Source: Candidatus Hodarchaeota archaeon (GTDB taxonomy: Archaea; Asgardarchaeota; Heimdallarchaeia; Hodarchaeales; YT1-039). From it: a stretch of DNA of 64,000 nt. Position numbers and translations under genes: made by a program. Shown here piece after piece: positions 8,070 to 16,716 of this stretch. The notes beneath the pieces were generated by a model, which saw only the letters and a list, made by a program, of their open reading frames with translations, did no database searches and was not told the DNA's origin. Position 1 is the first letter of the stretch; each line of letters starts with the position of its first letter. The DNA is taken from NCBI GenBank assembly GCA_016840025.1, contig JAEOTF010000102.1:16802-80801 (forward strand). The letters are read 5' to 3'.

Positions 8070-8357
8070 ATGCGTTATTTATCAGATAGAATAACTCTAT
8101 GCAAAGATAAACTTATAGTTCGGTGTGCTGGAGCTAACCTACCAGGTCTAGGGGATAAGTTATTTGATCAAAATCGTAAACCGTTAGGTCGAGTTTTTGA
8201 CATAATTGGTCCAATTACTAAGCCTTGGATTGTAGCTATTCTCCATAAAAATGCTGTAGTAACCGATAATACACTTGTTCACGTTGAAAGCACCAGAAAA
8301 GCAAAAAGAACACAAAAAAAGCCGAAAAAAAAGCACCGATCCAAACCTCGTCGATAG
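8070..8357 (+). CDS. Gar1-like H/ACA ribonucleoprotein subunit
   Basis: 95 residues with the Gar1/Naf1 beta-barrel pattern: GLGDKLFDQNRKPLGRVFDI then IGPITKPWIVAIL, followed by a lysine/arginine tail of about 25 residues. Gar1 binds the Cbf5 pseudouridine synthase and helps load and release substrate RNA in H/ACA complexes that modify rRNA. Its presence implies H/ACA guide RNAs in this genome. The gene stands alone between divergent and downstream neighbours. Confidence 0.85.
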   Translation: MRYLSDRITLCKDKLIVRCAGANLPGLGDKLFDQNRKPLGRVFDIIGPITKPWIVAILHKNAVVTDNTLVHVESTRKAKRTQKKPKKKHRSKPRR

Positions 8358-8576
8358 AACTAGTTGGTTATCCGCTAAGAACTTTTTGACACCAATTTGC
8401 TCTTAAAAATATTTATCTATTCTCTCTAGACTTTTATTCTTATTATGAAAAGCTTTTCTGTTTCTTTCCAGTTAGATATAACAGTTAATCGGAAATTAAG
8501 GATTCTAATTTTGTTAGAAAGAGCCTTTTCAGATGGTATACCTTAAAAAGCAAAAAATGGGAAGACCTGTAAAGAC

Positions 8577-8586
8577 CTTATATATC
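8577..8586 (+). promoter_or_regulatory. TATA box of the first EF-1A-like gene
   Basis: CTTATATATC lies about 55 bases upstream of the TTG start. Transcription from about 8607-8612 would leave a short leader carrying the GGAGG at 8622-8626. Confidence 0.5.
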
Positions 8587-8639
8587 TCCATATACTAATA
8601 AAACAGATAAAAAATCATTTTTGGAGGCCCTGAAAGAAA

Positions 8640-10187
8640 TTGGCAGATCAAGAACGAATGAATCTTATTGTTACGGGCCATGTTGATCATGGAAAATCCA
8701 CCGGGCTCGGACATTGTCTATTCTTGCTCGGACAAATACATGATCCTAAGAAACAGCGACCACCATGGCGTATCGCTGAGAAATACTTTATGGACTCAAA
8801 AGCCGCAGGTATGGGCAGTTGGAGTTATGCCTGGATTCTCCAAGGCGCTCCTGAAGAAAGAGAGCGAGGATTGACCATCAATATTGCCTTCCAAGAATTC
8901 CGTACAAAGAATTACACGTATAACCTAATTGATGCTCCTGGCCATGCTGACTTTGTAAAGAATCTCATAACTGGGGCTAGTCAGGCAGATGCCGCAATAC
9001 TGGTGGTATCCGCTAGGAAAGGTGAGTTCGAGGACGGAATCAAACGAACAGGCTCAGCAAGCGGAAAATATGCCAATGTCATCGGCATGACTATCGAACA
9101 TATGTTGTTGATGATCTCGCTGGGAATCCACAACATTGTAGTTATGGTTAATAAGATGGATGTGGAAAAATGGGATCAAAAGCGATATGAACAGATCAAA
9201 AAGACGGTTCATGAATATTTTGGAGTCCTTATGGGCGCCCTTCAACTAGATAACAAAGATGAAATCCTTAATCAAATCAAATACATCCCTACCAGTGGTT
9301 TGTATGGCGTTAACATGTTGTCCAAAGACGATACGATCGCCAATGTAGAGAACCACATTGCTGCAGCTGAAGCAGGTAGTGGGAATGCTGACTTTGTTGC
9401 CTCTTTGAAGGAAGAATTGGAAGAGATCAAGAGGCAATGGCCGGATTGGTATGAAGGTCCAAGTTTAGTGGAAGCTCTGGATGCCCTTCCCTCTCCTAAG
9501 GCACGTCAAGCAGCTTTAGCAAAACAATCTTTACGAGTTCCTATTCAAAGTGTTTTGAACATTTCGGGCGTTGGAACTGTATTAACGGGCCGTGTCGCTT
9601 CTGGTGTTCTTACCCCCAATAGTGACGTTCTATTGGCACCAACGAAACAATCTCTAGACCCAATTCCCGTTTCAATAAAAACTATCCAGGAATTTCATAA
9701 AGATCTTCCCTCAGCTGCACCTGGTGACAATGTAGGTTTCAATATTAGAGCCAAAAACCTAGCCGCATCGGATGTTCTACGGGGAGCTGTTGTGAGTGAC
9801 CCCAAAGATCCTGCAAAAGCCCTTCGTCCTAGCCAAGATGGTTTTCTCGGCATAGTACTCGTAGTTCGAGCACTTGGTAAAAAGAAAGGGAAAGGTAAGG
9901 ATGATGTATGGTCAGTTCACGTCAATTATACCCCTGTGGTTCATTGTGGAACCGCTCAAGTGGCATGCCGAGTTACGGAGATCCGAAACCTTGCAGGAAA
10001 AGAGATAGCTGAATTAAAACAGAATGAGCGAGGAATGGTATGGTTTACCCCGCTTCAAGCACTGGTAGCGGAACCTTTAGCTACATCACCTACTCTTGGC
10101 CGTTTTGCGCTACGTGATAGCGGTAAAACGGTTGCTGTGGGAATTATAGAGAAAATAGAACTCGATCGCTATAAGAAAGCTGAGTAA
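8640..10187 (+). CDS. translation elongation factor 1A-family GTPase, divergent, paralogue 1
   Basis: A 515-residue translational GTPase. G1 is GHVDHGKS (13-20), G2 lies in EERERGLT, G3 is DAPGH (98-102) and G4 is NKMD (171-174). Domains II and III carry GVGTVLTGRV and the domain III segment YTPVVHCGTAQVACR. It is about 80 residues longer than usual: extra stretches follow G1 (DPKKQRPPW), follow G3 (about 125-150) and lie before domain II. The switch I sequence ends GLTI rather than the usual GITI. It may be the working EF-1A, which carries aminoacyl-tRNA to the ribosome, or a specialised relative. The TTG start is chosen because GGAGG sits 13 bases upstream and no ATG fits. Confidence 0.85.
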   Translation: MADQERMNLIVTGHVDHGKSTGLGHCLFLLGQIHDPKKQRPPWRIAEKYFMDSKAAGMGSWSYAWILQGAPEERERGLTINIAFQEFRTKNYTYNLIDAPGHADFVKNLITGASQADAAILVVSARKGEFEDGIKRTGSASGKYANVIGMTIEHMLLMISLGIHNIVVMVNKMDVEKWDQKRYEQIKKTVHEYFGVLMGALQLDNKDEILNQIKYIPTSGLYGVNMLSKDDTIANVENHIAAAEAGSGNADFVASLKEELEEIKRQWPDWYEGPSLVEALDALPSPKARQAALAKQSLRVPIQSVLNISGVGTVLTGRVASGVLTPNSDVLLAPTKQSLDPIPVSIKTIQEFHKDLPSAAPGDNVGFNIRAKNLAASDVLRGAVVSDPKDPAKALRPSQDGFLGIVLVVRALGKKKGKGKDDVWSVHVNYTPVVHCGTAQVACRVTEIRNLAGKEIAELKQNERGMVWFTPLQALVAEPLATSPTLGRFALRDSGKTVAVGIIEKIELDRYKKAE

Positions 10188-10256
10188 TAACAACACTCCT
10201 TTCTTTTTTCTAATTTTCTTCTTTTATTTTTACTTCCTTAAAGTAAGGTAGGTCAG

Positions 10257-11606
10257 ATGTCCGTTTCCCAGAACAAAACAAAAAAACCATCTCTCAGTAT
10301 TGTGATCGCTGGTCATGTCGATCATGGAAAAAGTACTACTATGGGTCGTTTTCTTCTGGATTTAGGTGTTGTAGACGCTCGAACATTCGAGAAACTTAAA
10401 TCTGAGGCATCTACTCTTCAAATGGAATCATGGGCATATGCTTATATTTTAGATTCACTCCCAGAAGAACGAGAACGGGGGTTAACGTCTGATATTGCTT
10501 TAAAGCCTTTTGAAACCGAGAAATATCGATTCATGATTATTGATGCGCCTGGACATCGCGATTTCGTTAAGAATATGATTCGAGGAGCCGCGCAAGCTGA
10601 TGTTTGTATACTTTTTGTAAGTGCAGCTCCAAGTGACCTGAAAGCAGGCATAAAAATCGGCGATGACCAGATACCGGGCGGCCAAACCCGTGAACATGCC
10701 ATATTAGCCTCTGTTTTAGGTATAGAACAGGTAATTATCGCTATTAACAAAATGGACTTAGTAAAATATGAGGAACAGAGTTATCGAACAGCTGTGAAAA
10801 CTGTAAGTAATCTTTTAAAAGAAATTAAGAGTCCTTGGGTCTCTAAACTCGCCGATATCCTCTTTGTTCCGATTTCAGGACTAGAAGGAGAAAATCTGTG
10901 TTCTCCCAGTTCAAAAATGCCTTGGTGGTCAAGCGGTTCTCTTTTAGATGCTCTCAATAATTTGAATCCTCCCTCAATTCGTTCAGACTATTCCCTACGT
11001 TTTATCGTTCAAGATGCTTATGAAATGCCCGGTATGGGAACAGTACTGGATGGACGAGTATTAAGTGGTCGCATTACATCTAATGCAAAGGTAAGTATAC
11101 TCCCAATGAATGAAGACGGTCTGGTTAAGGATCTCTGGCTTGATGAAGATGAGGGGGTAACTACAGAAGCGATTGCAGGTGATCATGTAACGCTGACTAT
11201 CCGTGGAGTAGATAAGGAAAATTTGTACGCTGGAATTGTCCTATCATCTCCTAATGACTTACCATCTGTACCATCCAAGATTGTAAGTAGAATTTTGCTA
11301 CTTGATAGTGGGAAGATGATCATCCCAGGTACTTTACTAGCTTTACATTGTGGAACAGCACAAGTCTCTGCTCGCATTAGTAAAATTCTTGCAATCGAAC
11401 GAATGCACCCTAAACACAAGAAGGTAAAACGAGAGATTGATGGCCGTATTACAATTGCTTTTCCCGGCGAATTGATAGAAGTAGAAATTGAAACCTTAGA
11501 ATCGATCGTGGCTGAGCCATACAAAAAAAATCCTGCACTTGGCCGAGTGGTTTTAAGAGATATGGGTGTAACCATAGCGGTCGGTGTTATTACGGATGTG
11601 GAGTAA
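10257..11606 (+). CDS. translation elongation factor 1A-family GTPase, paralogue 2
   Basis: 449 residues, near the usual EF-1A length. It has GHVDHGKSTTMGR, EERERGLTSD, DAPGHRDFVKNM, NKMDL and a complete domain II/III ending GRVVLRDMGVTIAVG. Its N-terminal domain is closer to ordinary archaeal EF-1A than paralogue 1 is, while its domain III differs more from the usual sequence. In archaea EF-1A also serves as partner of aPelota and aRF1, so one of the two could be a specialised rescue or termination factor (Hbs1/eRF3-like). The gene follows paralogue 1 by 69 bases and precedes S7 by 238 bases. Confidence 0.85.
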   Translation: MSVSQNKTKKPSLSIVIAGHVDHGKSTTMGRFLLDLGVVDARTFEKLKSEASTLQMESWAYAYILDSLPEERERGLTSDIALKPFETEKYRFMIIDAPGHRDFVKNMIRGAAQADVCILFVSAAPSDLKAGIKIGDDQIPGGQTREHAILASVLGIEQVIIAINKMDLVKYEEQSYRTAVKTVSNLLKEIKSPWVSKLADILFVPISGLEGENLCSPSSKMPWWSSGSLLDALNNLNPPSIRSDYSLRFIVQDAYEMPGMGTVLDGRVLSGRITSNAKVSILPMNEDGLVKDLWLDEDEGVTTEAIAGDHVTLTIRGVDKENLYAGIVLSSPNDLPSVPSKIVSRILLLDSGKMIIPGTLLALHCGTAQVSARISKILAIERMHPKHKKVKREIDGRITIAFPGELIEVEIETLESIVAEPYKKNPALGRVVLRDMGVTIAVGVITDVE

Positions 11607-11844
11607 AACTGTTTTTCTAAGCATCATTAGAGAAAACATATAAACTTTTATTAATAGAAGACTTTTTATTTTCTTATTTCTCCTTTAGGATCTATTTAAG
11701 CTAGTTTGACTTTTCTATTGGTATTCCTGTGAAAAACTTTCTGAAACACAAGAAAGAAAAAGGGACGAAAATGTTAGCGATTTGTTTGCGTTTATAGCTA
11801 AAATAGCATTAATTGAGTGCCTTACGAATAATGGAGCAACTTAA

Positions 11845-12420
11845 ATGGCTGAAAAACCAAATTTACTTCTCTTTGGCGAATGGAGTGCCGAAGGCGTTGA
11901 AATTAGAGATCCAGGACTAGATGGATATATTTGCCTTCAAGAAACTTATATCCCTCTTACTTGTGGGCGACATGAACGCCGAAGATTCCGGAAATCAAAT
12001 GTACATATTATTGAACGTCTGGCTAATCGACTCATGAGTCCAGGTAGAAACACAGGTAAAAAGTACAAAATTCTCAAATCCGTCTATTTTGCTCTCAAGA
12101 TGGTTGAACAAAGAACTGGCAATAACCCCCTTCAAATTGTCGTCGATGCTATTGTTAATGCTGCTCCTCGAGAAGAAACAACACGTATTTCATATGGTGG
12201 AATCGTTTATCATAGTGCGGTCGACGCTGCCCCCCAAAGACGCGTTGACATAAGCCTCCGTCTCATTGCTGAAGCTGTTCGCCGGCAGAGTTTCAATTCT
12301 TTGCGTACTATGGCTGAAATTTTAGCAGATGAACTTATGGCAACTGCAACACAAAACGCACGGAGTTATGCTATTCGACGTAAGCAAGATATCGAACGTG
12401 TAGCCCTAAGCGCTAGATAA
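11845..12420 (+). CDS. rps7: 30S ribosomal protein S7
   Basis: 191 residues of archaeal/eukaryotic uS7. The conserved region covers VHIIERLANRLMSPGRNTGK, NPLQIVVDAIVNAAPREE, the ISYGGIVYHSAVDAAPQRRVD stretch and a C-terminal helix rich in alanine and arginine. S7 nucleates assembly of the 30S head near the tRNA exit site. In most archaea S7, EF-1A and S10 form one string; here EF-1A paralogues precede S7 but S10 is on the opposite strand. Confidence 0.95.
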   Translation: MAEKPNLLLFGEWSAEGVEIRDPGLDGYICLQETYIPLTCGRHERRRFRKSNVHIIERLANRLMSPGRNTGKKYKILKSVYFALKMVEQRTGNNPLQIVVDAIVNAAPREETTRISYGGIVYHSAVDAAPQRRVDISLRLIAEAVRRQSFNSLRTMAEILADELMATATQNARSYAIRRKQDIERVALSAR

Positions 12421-12495
12421 AAACGAAGATATGCTTCTATCTCCATTCTTCTACTCTTTTCCATCTCTCCAATAGTTAGCCAGATACCTTTTTGT

Positions 12496-12846
12496 TTAGG
12501 GGGAAAGTTCAATCTCAACAAAGATACGGCGAGGAACTTCAAGGCGAATAATATGGCGCATAGCTCTTTCATCTGCATCTATGTCAATTAACCTCTTATG
12601 AATACGCATCTCATAACGTTCCCATGTAGCTGTGCCTTCTCCGCATGGAGACTTTCTAGTTGTCACACGAAGTTTCTTGGTAGGTAAATGAACTGGGCCT
12701 CGCATTCGTACACCTGTACGCTGCGTGATAGACCTCATTTCTTCACAAATATTATCCAATTCAATTGGGTCGGTGCTCATAAGCCGTATTCTTGCAACTG
12801 AAACCATTAAGCGTAAATCTCCTGTTATGGACGCAACTTTCGGCAT
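12496..12846 (-). CDS. rps10: 30S ribosomal protein S10
   Basis: 116 residues of uS10 with [19 protein letters not shown], then [20 protein letters not shown], then the [16 protein letters not shown] segment. It is transcribed convergently with S7, with 75 bases between the stops. That is a rearrangement of the usual EF-1A-S10 order. The N-terminus is about 10 residues longer than most; the ATG at 12846 is the only good start. Confidence 0.95.
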   Translation of the reverse strand: MPKVASITGDLRLMVSVARIRLMSTDPIELDNICEEMRSITQRTGVRMRGPVHLPTKKLRVTTRKSPCGEGTATWERYEMRIHKRLIDIDADERAMRHIIRLEVPRRIFVEIELSP

Positions 12847-13002
12847 GTCTTATTAAATTAACTGACTCTATCTCTATTCATATCTCTTCTCTTTTACTTA
12901 AATGAAAGTGAAAGGGGTTTTTGGATTAGGAATTTTCCTTGGGTTTGATCTTATTGCGTTTTCTAGTTGATTTAGCGTTATGAAAAGTGAGTCGTTCTCC
13001 TT

Positions 13003-14448
13003 TCACCCCTTCATGACCCCAAGGGGAACCATTCGAGCGACTTTTAGAGAGATACCCGCGCGATGGACGGAATCAATAACAAGATCGATGTCTTTATATG
13101 CCTCGGGTGCCTCTTCAGCTAAAACTTTGGGATGTGTTGAACGTACTGCTTTTCCTTGCCTTTCAAGCTTTTTTCGTACTTCTTTTCCCCAGAAAGATTT
13201 AATAGCCTTTTTTCGCGACATTCGTCGACCTGCACCATGGCATGTTGAACCAAAACTATCGCTCATGGCTTTTGTTGTTCCATTAAGGATGTAAGAAGCT
13301 GTACCCATACTACCTGCAATCAACACAGGCTGACCTACGCTTCGATAAATTTCCGGTACATCGGGATGTCCAGGACCAAATGCACGAGTAGCTCCCTTCC
13401 TGTGAACATACATGGCTTTTTTTGTACCTTGGACCTCATGTTCCTCATACTTGCAAATATTATGACAAACATCGTAAATCGTGTCCATTTTTAGACTTTC
13501 CCAATCCTGTTTAAACACCTTTTCAAAACTTTCACGAATCCAATGAGTTATAACCAATCTATTACAAAATGCATAATTTACAGCTGCTTTCATGGCTGCA
13601 AAATAATCTTGCCCCTCTCTTGAGGTTGTGGGGGCACATACTAATTGTTTATCGGGCAACCAAATGTTATACTTACGAACTGCTTCATTCATGCTTTGAA
13701 GATAGTCTGTTGCTACCTGATGTCCTAAGCCACGTGATCCACAATGAAGCATTATAGCTATTTGATCCTCTTCATCTATTCCATATGCTTTAGCGGTGTT
13801 TGGTTGGTATATCTTATTCACTGTCTGGACTTCTAAGAAATGATTCCCTGCTCCCAAGCTTCCAAGCTGTGGGGCTCCTCTTTTTTTGGCCTTAAATGAA
13901 ACTTTAGCTGGGTCTGCTCCATCCATTTGCCCATTCTCTTCCATTCGGAGCAAATCATCCTCTACCCCTATATCATGCTCGACAGCCCATTTCGCACCAT
14001 TCAGTAGTACTCCCTCTAATTCTGTATGACTAAGTCTAAGTCTTCCGCCTTTACCTACACCAGCAGGGATATTTCCAAAAAGAGTTGATATCAGTTCTTC
14101 TATTTTTGGAGCCACTTGTTCATGGGTAAGATTAGTACGAATCATATGGATTCCACAATTGATGTCAAAACCAGTACAACCTGCAGAAATGACTCCTTCT
14201 TCTGCATCAAAAACACCAACTGCGCCCATAGGAAGGCCATAACCCCAATGAATATCGGGCATTGCTAGGACAGGTTCAATTACACCTGGTAGGCATGCTA
14301 CATTGGTCAATTGTTCAATGGCTTGCGCTTCAGCTCGATCTATAATCTCCTGAGATGCAATAATCATTGCATCCACTCGCATTTTAGGTCTGACTGATTT
14401 ATCTAACCGCCAATGTACATTGTCTATTTTTTCAAGCCTATTTTTCAA
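13003..14448 (-). CDS. rtcB: RtcB RNA ligase (tRNA splicing)
   Basis: A 481-residue RtcB, the GTP- and manganese-dependent ligase that joins tRNA halves after EndA cleavage. Visible motifs are DIHWGYGLPMG, the catalytic-site Cys in DINCGIHMIRTN, HCGSRGLGHQVATDY, HRKGATRAFGPG, GSMGTASYIL and STCHGAGRRMSR near the guanylated histidine. Length is normal and there is no intein, which many archaeal rtcB genes carry. Archease lies about 100 bases downstream on the same strand and EndA lies elsewhere in this window. Confidence 0.96.
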   Translation of the reverse strand: MKNRLEKIDNVHWRLDKSVRPKMRVDAMIIASQEIIDRAEAQAIEQLTNVACLPGVIEPVLAMPDIHWGYGLPMGAVGVFDAEEGVISAGCTGFDINCGIHMIRTNLTHEQVAPKIEELISTLFGNIPAGVGKGGRLRLSHTELEGVLLNGAKWAVEHDIGVEDDLLRMEENGQMDGADPAKVSFKAKKRGAPQLGSLGAGNHFLEVQTVNKIYQPNTAKAYGIDEEDQIAIMLHCGSRGLGHQVATDYLQSMNEAVRKYNIWLPDKQLVCAPTTSREGQDYFAAMKAAVNYAFCNRLVITHWIRESFEKVFKQDWESLKMDTIYDVCHNICKYEEHEVQGTKKAMYVHRKGATRAFGPGHPDVPEIYRSVGQPVLIAGSMGTASYILNGTTKAMSDSFGSTCHGAGRRMSRKKAIKSFWGKEVRKKLERQGKAVRSTHPKVLAEEAPEAYKDIDLVIDSVHRAGISLKVARMVPLGVMKG

Positions 14449-14551
14449 TATTATTACCTCTTATACGAATTTTATATACTACAATAAATTGATAATCCTT
14501 CTTTTTATATTTAAGATCCTAATAACTCTTTGTTTTAATATAGATTTAATT

Positions 14552-15013
14552 TTAGATGTCAACAACTACTGTTGCTGCATATTTGTCATGTTCTTTCTTT
14601 AGAGAAAATTGATGGTAAGTTACTCCTTTAACTAACGTTTGTAATAAATCTTGTCTTGCCTCAGAGCCTAATCCTTTACCTTTACAGTGAAATCTTTCAT
14701 TTTCACTCCATACTTTGTCAATCTGAAATGAAGAAAAGAAGTATCCGTTTACTTCCGCTTCAAAAAGTAAATCCGAAAGCCATGCATACAGTAAATCTTC
14801 CTCTGTTTGTGCTTCGATTAATATTTCCACTTGCTCATTATCTGGGACCATATTCAAATCAAACATTATTGAAAACATTGCTTGGGCTGCGTTGCAAAAT
14901 ACTTCTTCGAGAGATTCCCCATACGCGCGAAAAGCGACATCCGAAGTTGTAAGGTCGAGAAATTCGAATTTTTTAAGCGTCAAGATTATTCCTTCAGGAT
15001 CAAGATAATTCAT
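14552..15013 (-). CDS. archease, RtcB cofactor
   Basis: 153 residues of the archease family, which activates RtcB guanylylation. Family features are FEFLDLTTSDVAFRAYG near the N-terminus, TEEDLLYAWLSDLLFEAE in the middle, and the C-terminal KGVTYHQFSL with final acidic residues (VVVDI). The N-terminus has about 13 residues more than most, so translation could begin slightly later. The gene lies upstream of rtcB in the direction of transcription, with 103 bases between them. Confidence 0.9.
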   Translation of the reverse strand: MNYLDPEGIILTLKKFEFLDLTTSDVAFRAYGESLEEVFCNAAQAMFSIMFDLNMVPDNEQVEILIEAQTEEDLLYAWLSDLLFEAEVNGYFFSSFQIDKVWSENERFHCKGKGLGSEARQDLLQTLVKGVTYHQFSLKKEHDKYAATVVVDI

Positions 15014-15114
15014 AAAATATACGCAGTAATTTTAGTAATCAAGAGATGCAATCTTTATAATTTTATATTGTAGATTAAACTCATATGAATAAGAATGATC
15101 AAGACTATATCTTC

Positions 15115-15330
15115 CTACTCTGTCTTTTCTTCTATTTCTTCTGTTTTTTCTGTTTCTTCTGCTTCTTCAATTTCACCTCGATGAAGAATCCATCTATTTA
15201 GGCGAACACATTCAATTGGATTTTTATCCTGCCCTACTCCGCATAAATCTAGGAACTCACAGGGAAAACAGGGAATTTCCCATGTTTTGGCTTCTAAATG
15301 ATCAATTTTTTTAGTTTTAGATATTGTCAT
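15115..15330 (-). CDS. small 4Fe-4S protein like the C-terminal domain of TFE-beta/RPC34
   Basis: 71 residues. PCFPCEFLDLCGVGQ with a fourth cysteine at PIECVRLNRWI gives C-x2-C-x5-C-x10-C, the spacing of the cubane Fe-S motif at the C-terminus of eukaryotic RPC34/RPC39 and archaeal TFE-beta, which help open the promoter with TFE-alpha. The winged helices are missing; a glutamate-rich tail follows instead. It overlaps the SRP19 gene by four bases (ATGA), so the two are coupled. The assignment rests on cysteine spacing and the following hydrophobic/Trp pattern. Confidence 0.65.
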   Translation of the reverse strand: MTISKTKKIDHLEAKTWEIPCFPCEFLDLCGVGQDKNPIECVRLNRWILHRGEIEEAEETEKTEEIEEKTE

Positions 15331-15785
15331 CGTCTCCTAATTCTTTTTTTGTCCTTTTGTGTTTTTTTAGTATCTTTTCTTGATTTTTCGCCTTCTCTTC
15401 TCTTATACCCCTTGGAAACTCCTTTCTTCATTGTTTTGCCTTTTTTCTTTTGTTGTTCCAGTTCTTTTCGCTTTTTCTCTAAGGCTGGTCTAATGGTTTG
15501 CGTTACAGTTATACCGATCATCTGCAAAATTTCGGTTTTATTCTTCTCTCCCTTTTCAATCCGAATCAATCCGTTTCTAGCCCACCATTGCCGAGGATAA
15601 GCAGCATTAGGATTGAGTTCGTACGAAAGTTCGAGTTTCTCAGCAGCAAGTCGTAGTTCAGCAACTGCAGGCTTATCCACACATAAATTTATAGGTAAAC
15701 GTCTTCCATCTGCTCTTGCAAGGTTTTTATTGAAATACTCAGGATAGAAGACATAAAAATCTTTATTTCGTTTCTGTTTTTTCAT
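15327..15785 (-). CDS. srp19: signal recognition particle subunit SRP19
   Basis: About 152 residues. The SRP19 core is clear: YPEYFNKNLARADGRRLP, then the KPAVAELRLAAEKL helix, then NAAYPRQWWARNGLIRI. SRP19 binds the tip of SRP RNA and lets SRP54 join. A long lysine-rich C-terminal extension (about 60 residues, KKGKTMKKG and similar) is more than most archaeal members carry. ATG 15785 fits the family start (KDFYVFYPEYF close behind); ATG 15833 is an alternative with 16 extra residues. No SRP RNA was found in the window. Confidence 0.88.
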   Translation of the reverse strand: MKKQKRNKDFYVFYPEYFNKNLARADGRRLPINLCVDKPAVAELRLAAEKLELSYELNPNAAYPRQWWARNGLIRIEKGEKNKTEILQMIGITVTQTIRPALEKKRKELEQQKKKGKTMKKGVSKGYKRREGEKSRKDTKKTQKDKKRIRRR

Positions 15786-15833
15786 CAATTTTGCGCATCT
15801 CACTTCTTGGCCAGCTAAATAGGCCAAGAGCAT

Positions 15834-16181
15834 TTGATCTCATGAGTACTATGAGGATTAATATTGTATTTACTTCTACCTAGACCGTATATTTCTTTCT
15901 TTTCTTTCTCCGTTAAGTTGCATTAAGAACGCTACAACCCCTATCGAGGATAAATTTTTATTAAAAAACCTTAATGCTTTAAAATTCTTCTATAACGGAG
16001 TCTTTCACCCAGAAAATGTCTGCAAAAGCCTTGTTAGTGGAAAAAGTGTTTTTAATCGCAAAAGAACATAAAAACCTTATTGTATCTGGAAGTATTATCA
16101 TATTTATCTATTAATTATATAGGCTAAAAGCACGAATTTGATCAGAATTTACTTCACTTTCTAAATAGGTATGTGTTAGAT
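15834..16181. other. intergenic region between SRP19 and HypA
   Basis: AT-rich divergent promoter region. No RNA or conserved gene is visible. A 32-codon frame from ATG 16018 has nothing to support it. TTAATTATATAGG near 16113 could be a TATA box for hypA. Confidence 0.4.
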
Positions 16182-16559
16182 ATGCATGAATATTCAATCG
16201 CCTTTGAAATCGTTTCTATCGTGGAAAAATTAGCAGAAGAGCATCAAAGGCCTATAAAAGAGATTGTGTTGGTATTTGGGGCTTTTTCTTTAGCTAATAG
16301 AGAGCAAATTCATTTTTGGTTTGAAATTCTTGCAAAAGAGAGAACGTTTATTGAAAAGGCAAAACTTCACTTTACAGAAGCACCTGGGGTTATTCAGTGT
16401 AATGAATGTGGATATGAAGGCCCTACAACCGCACCTGAGGACAATACAATCTCACATGCCTTACCTATTGAGTTCCTCATTAGTTGTCCTAGATGTAAGG
16501 CGAAAAACACTACAATCTTGGAGGGGATGGATGTGATTGTGAAAGAAGTTCTTTTATGA
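16182..16559 (+). CDS. hypA: hydrogenase nickel-insertion protein HypA
   Basis: 125 residues starting MHEYSIA, the family's invariant N-terminus in which His2 binds nickel. The start is therefore ATG 16182, not the GTG nine bases earlier. The zinc domain has CNECGY and, 40 residues on, CPRCKAKN, a two-CxxC zinc site. HypA delivers nickel to the large subunit of NiFe hydrogenases, so the organism probably has one, though no hydrogenase or other hyp gene lies here. Confidence 0.92.
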   Translation: MHEYSIAFEIVSIVEKLAEEHQRPIKEIVLVFGAFSLANREQIHFWFEILAKERTFIEKAKLHFTEAPGVIQCNECGYEGPTTAPEDNTISHALPIEFLISCPRCKAKNTTILEGMDVIVKEVLL

Positions 16560-16716
16560 AATTCAGTTCATACTTTGAACATTGAGCTACATAGCGAGGA
16601 TAGAACTCCTTTAGCTATTTAATTAACACGGATTCATCCTTCTTACGAAATTCTTATGATCCCTCAGAAAATCCAGCAACATTTGTTACATAGATTGAAA
16701 TTAAGGCTCAATTGTT

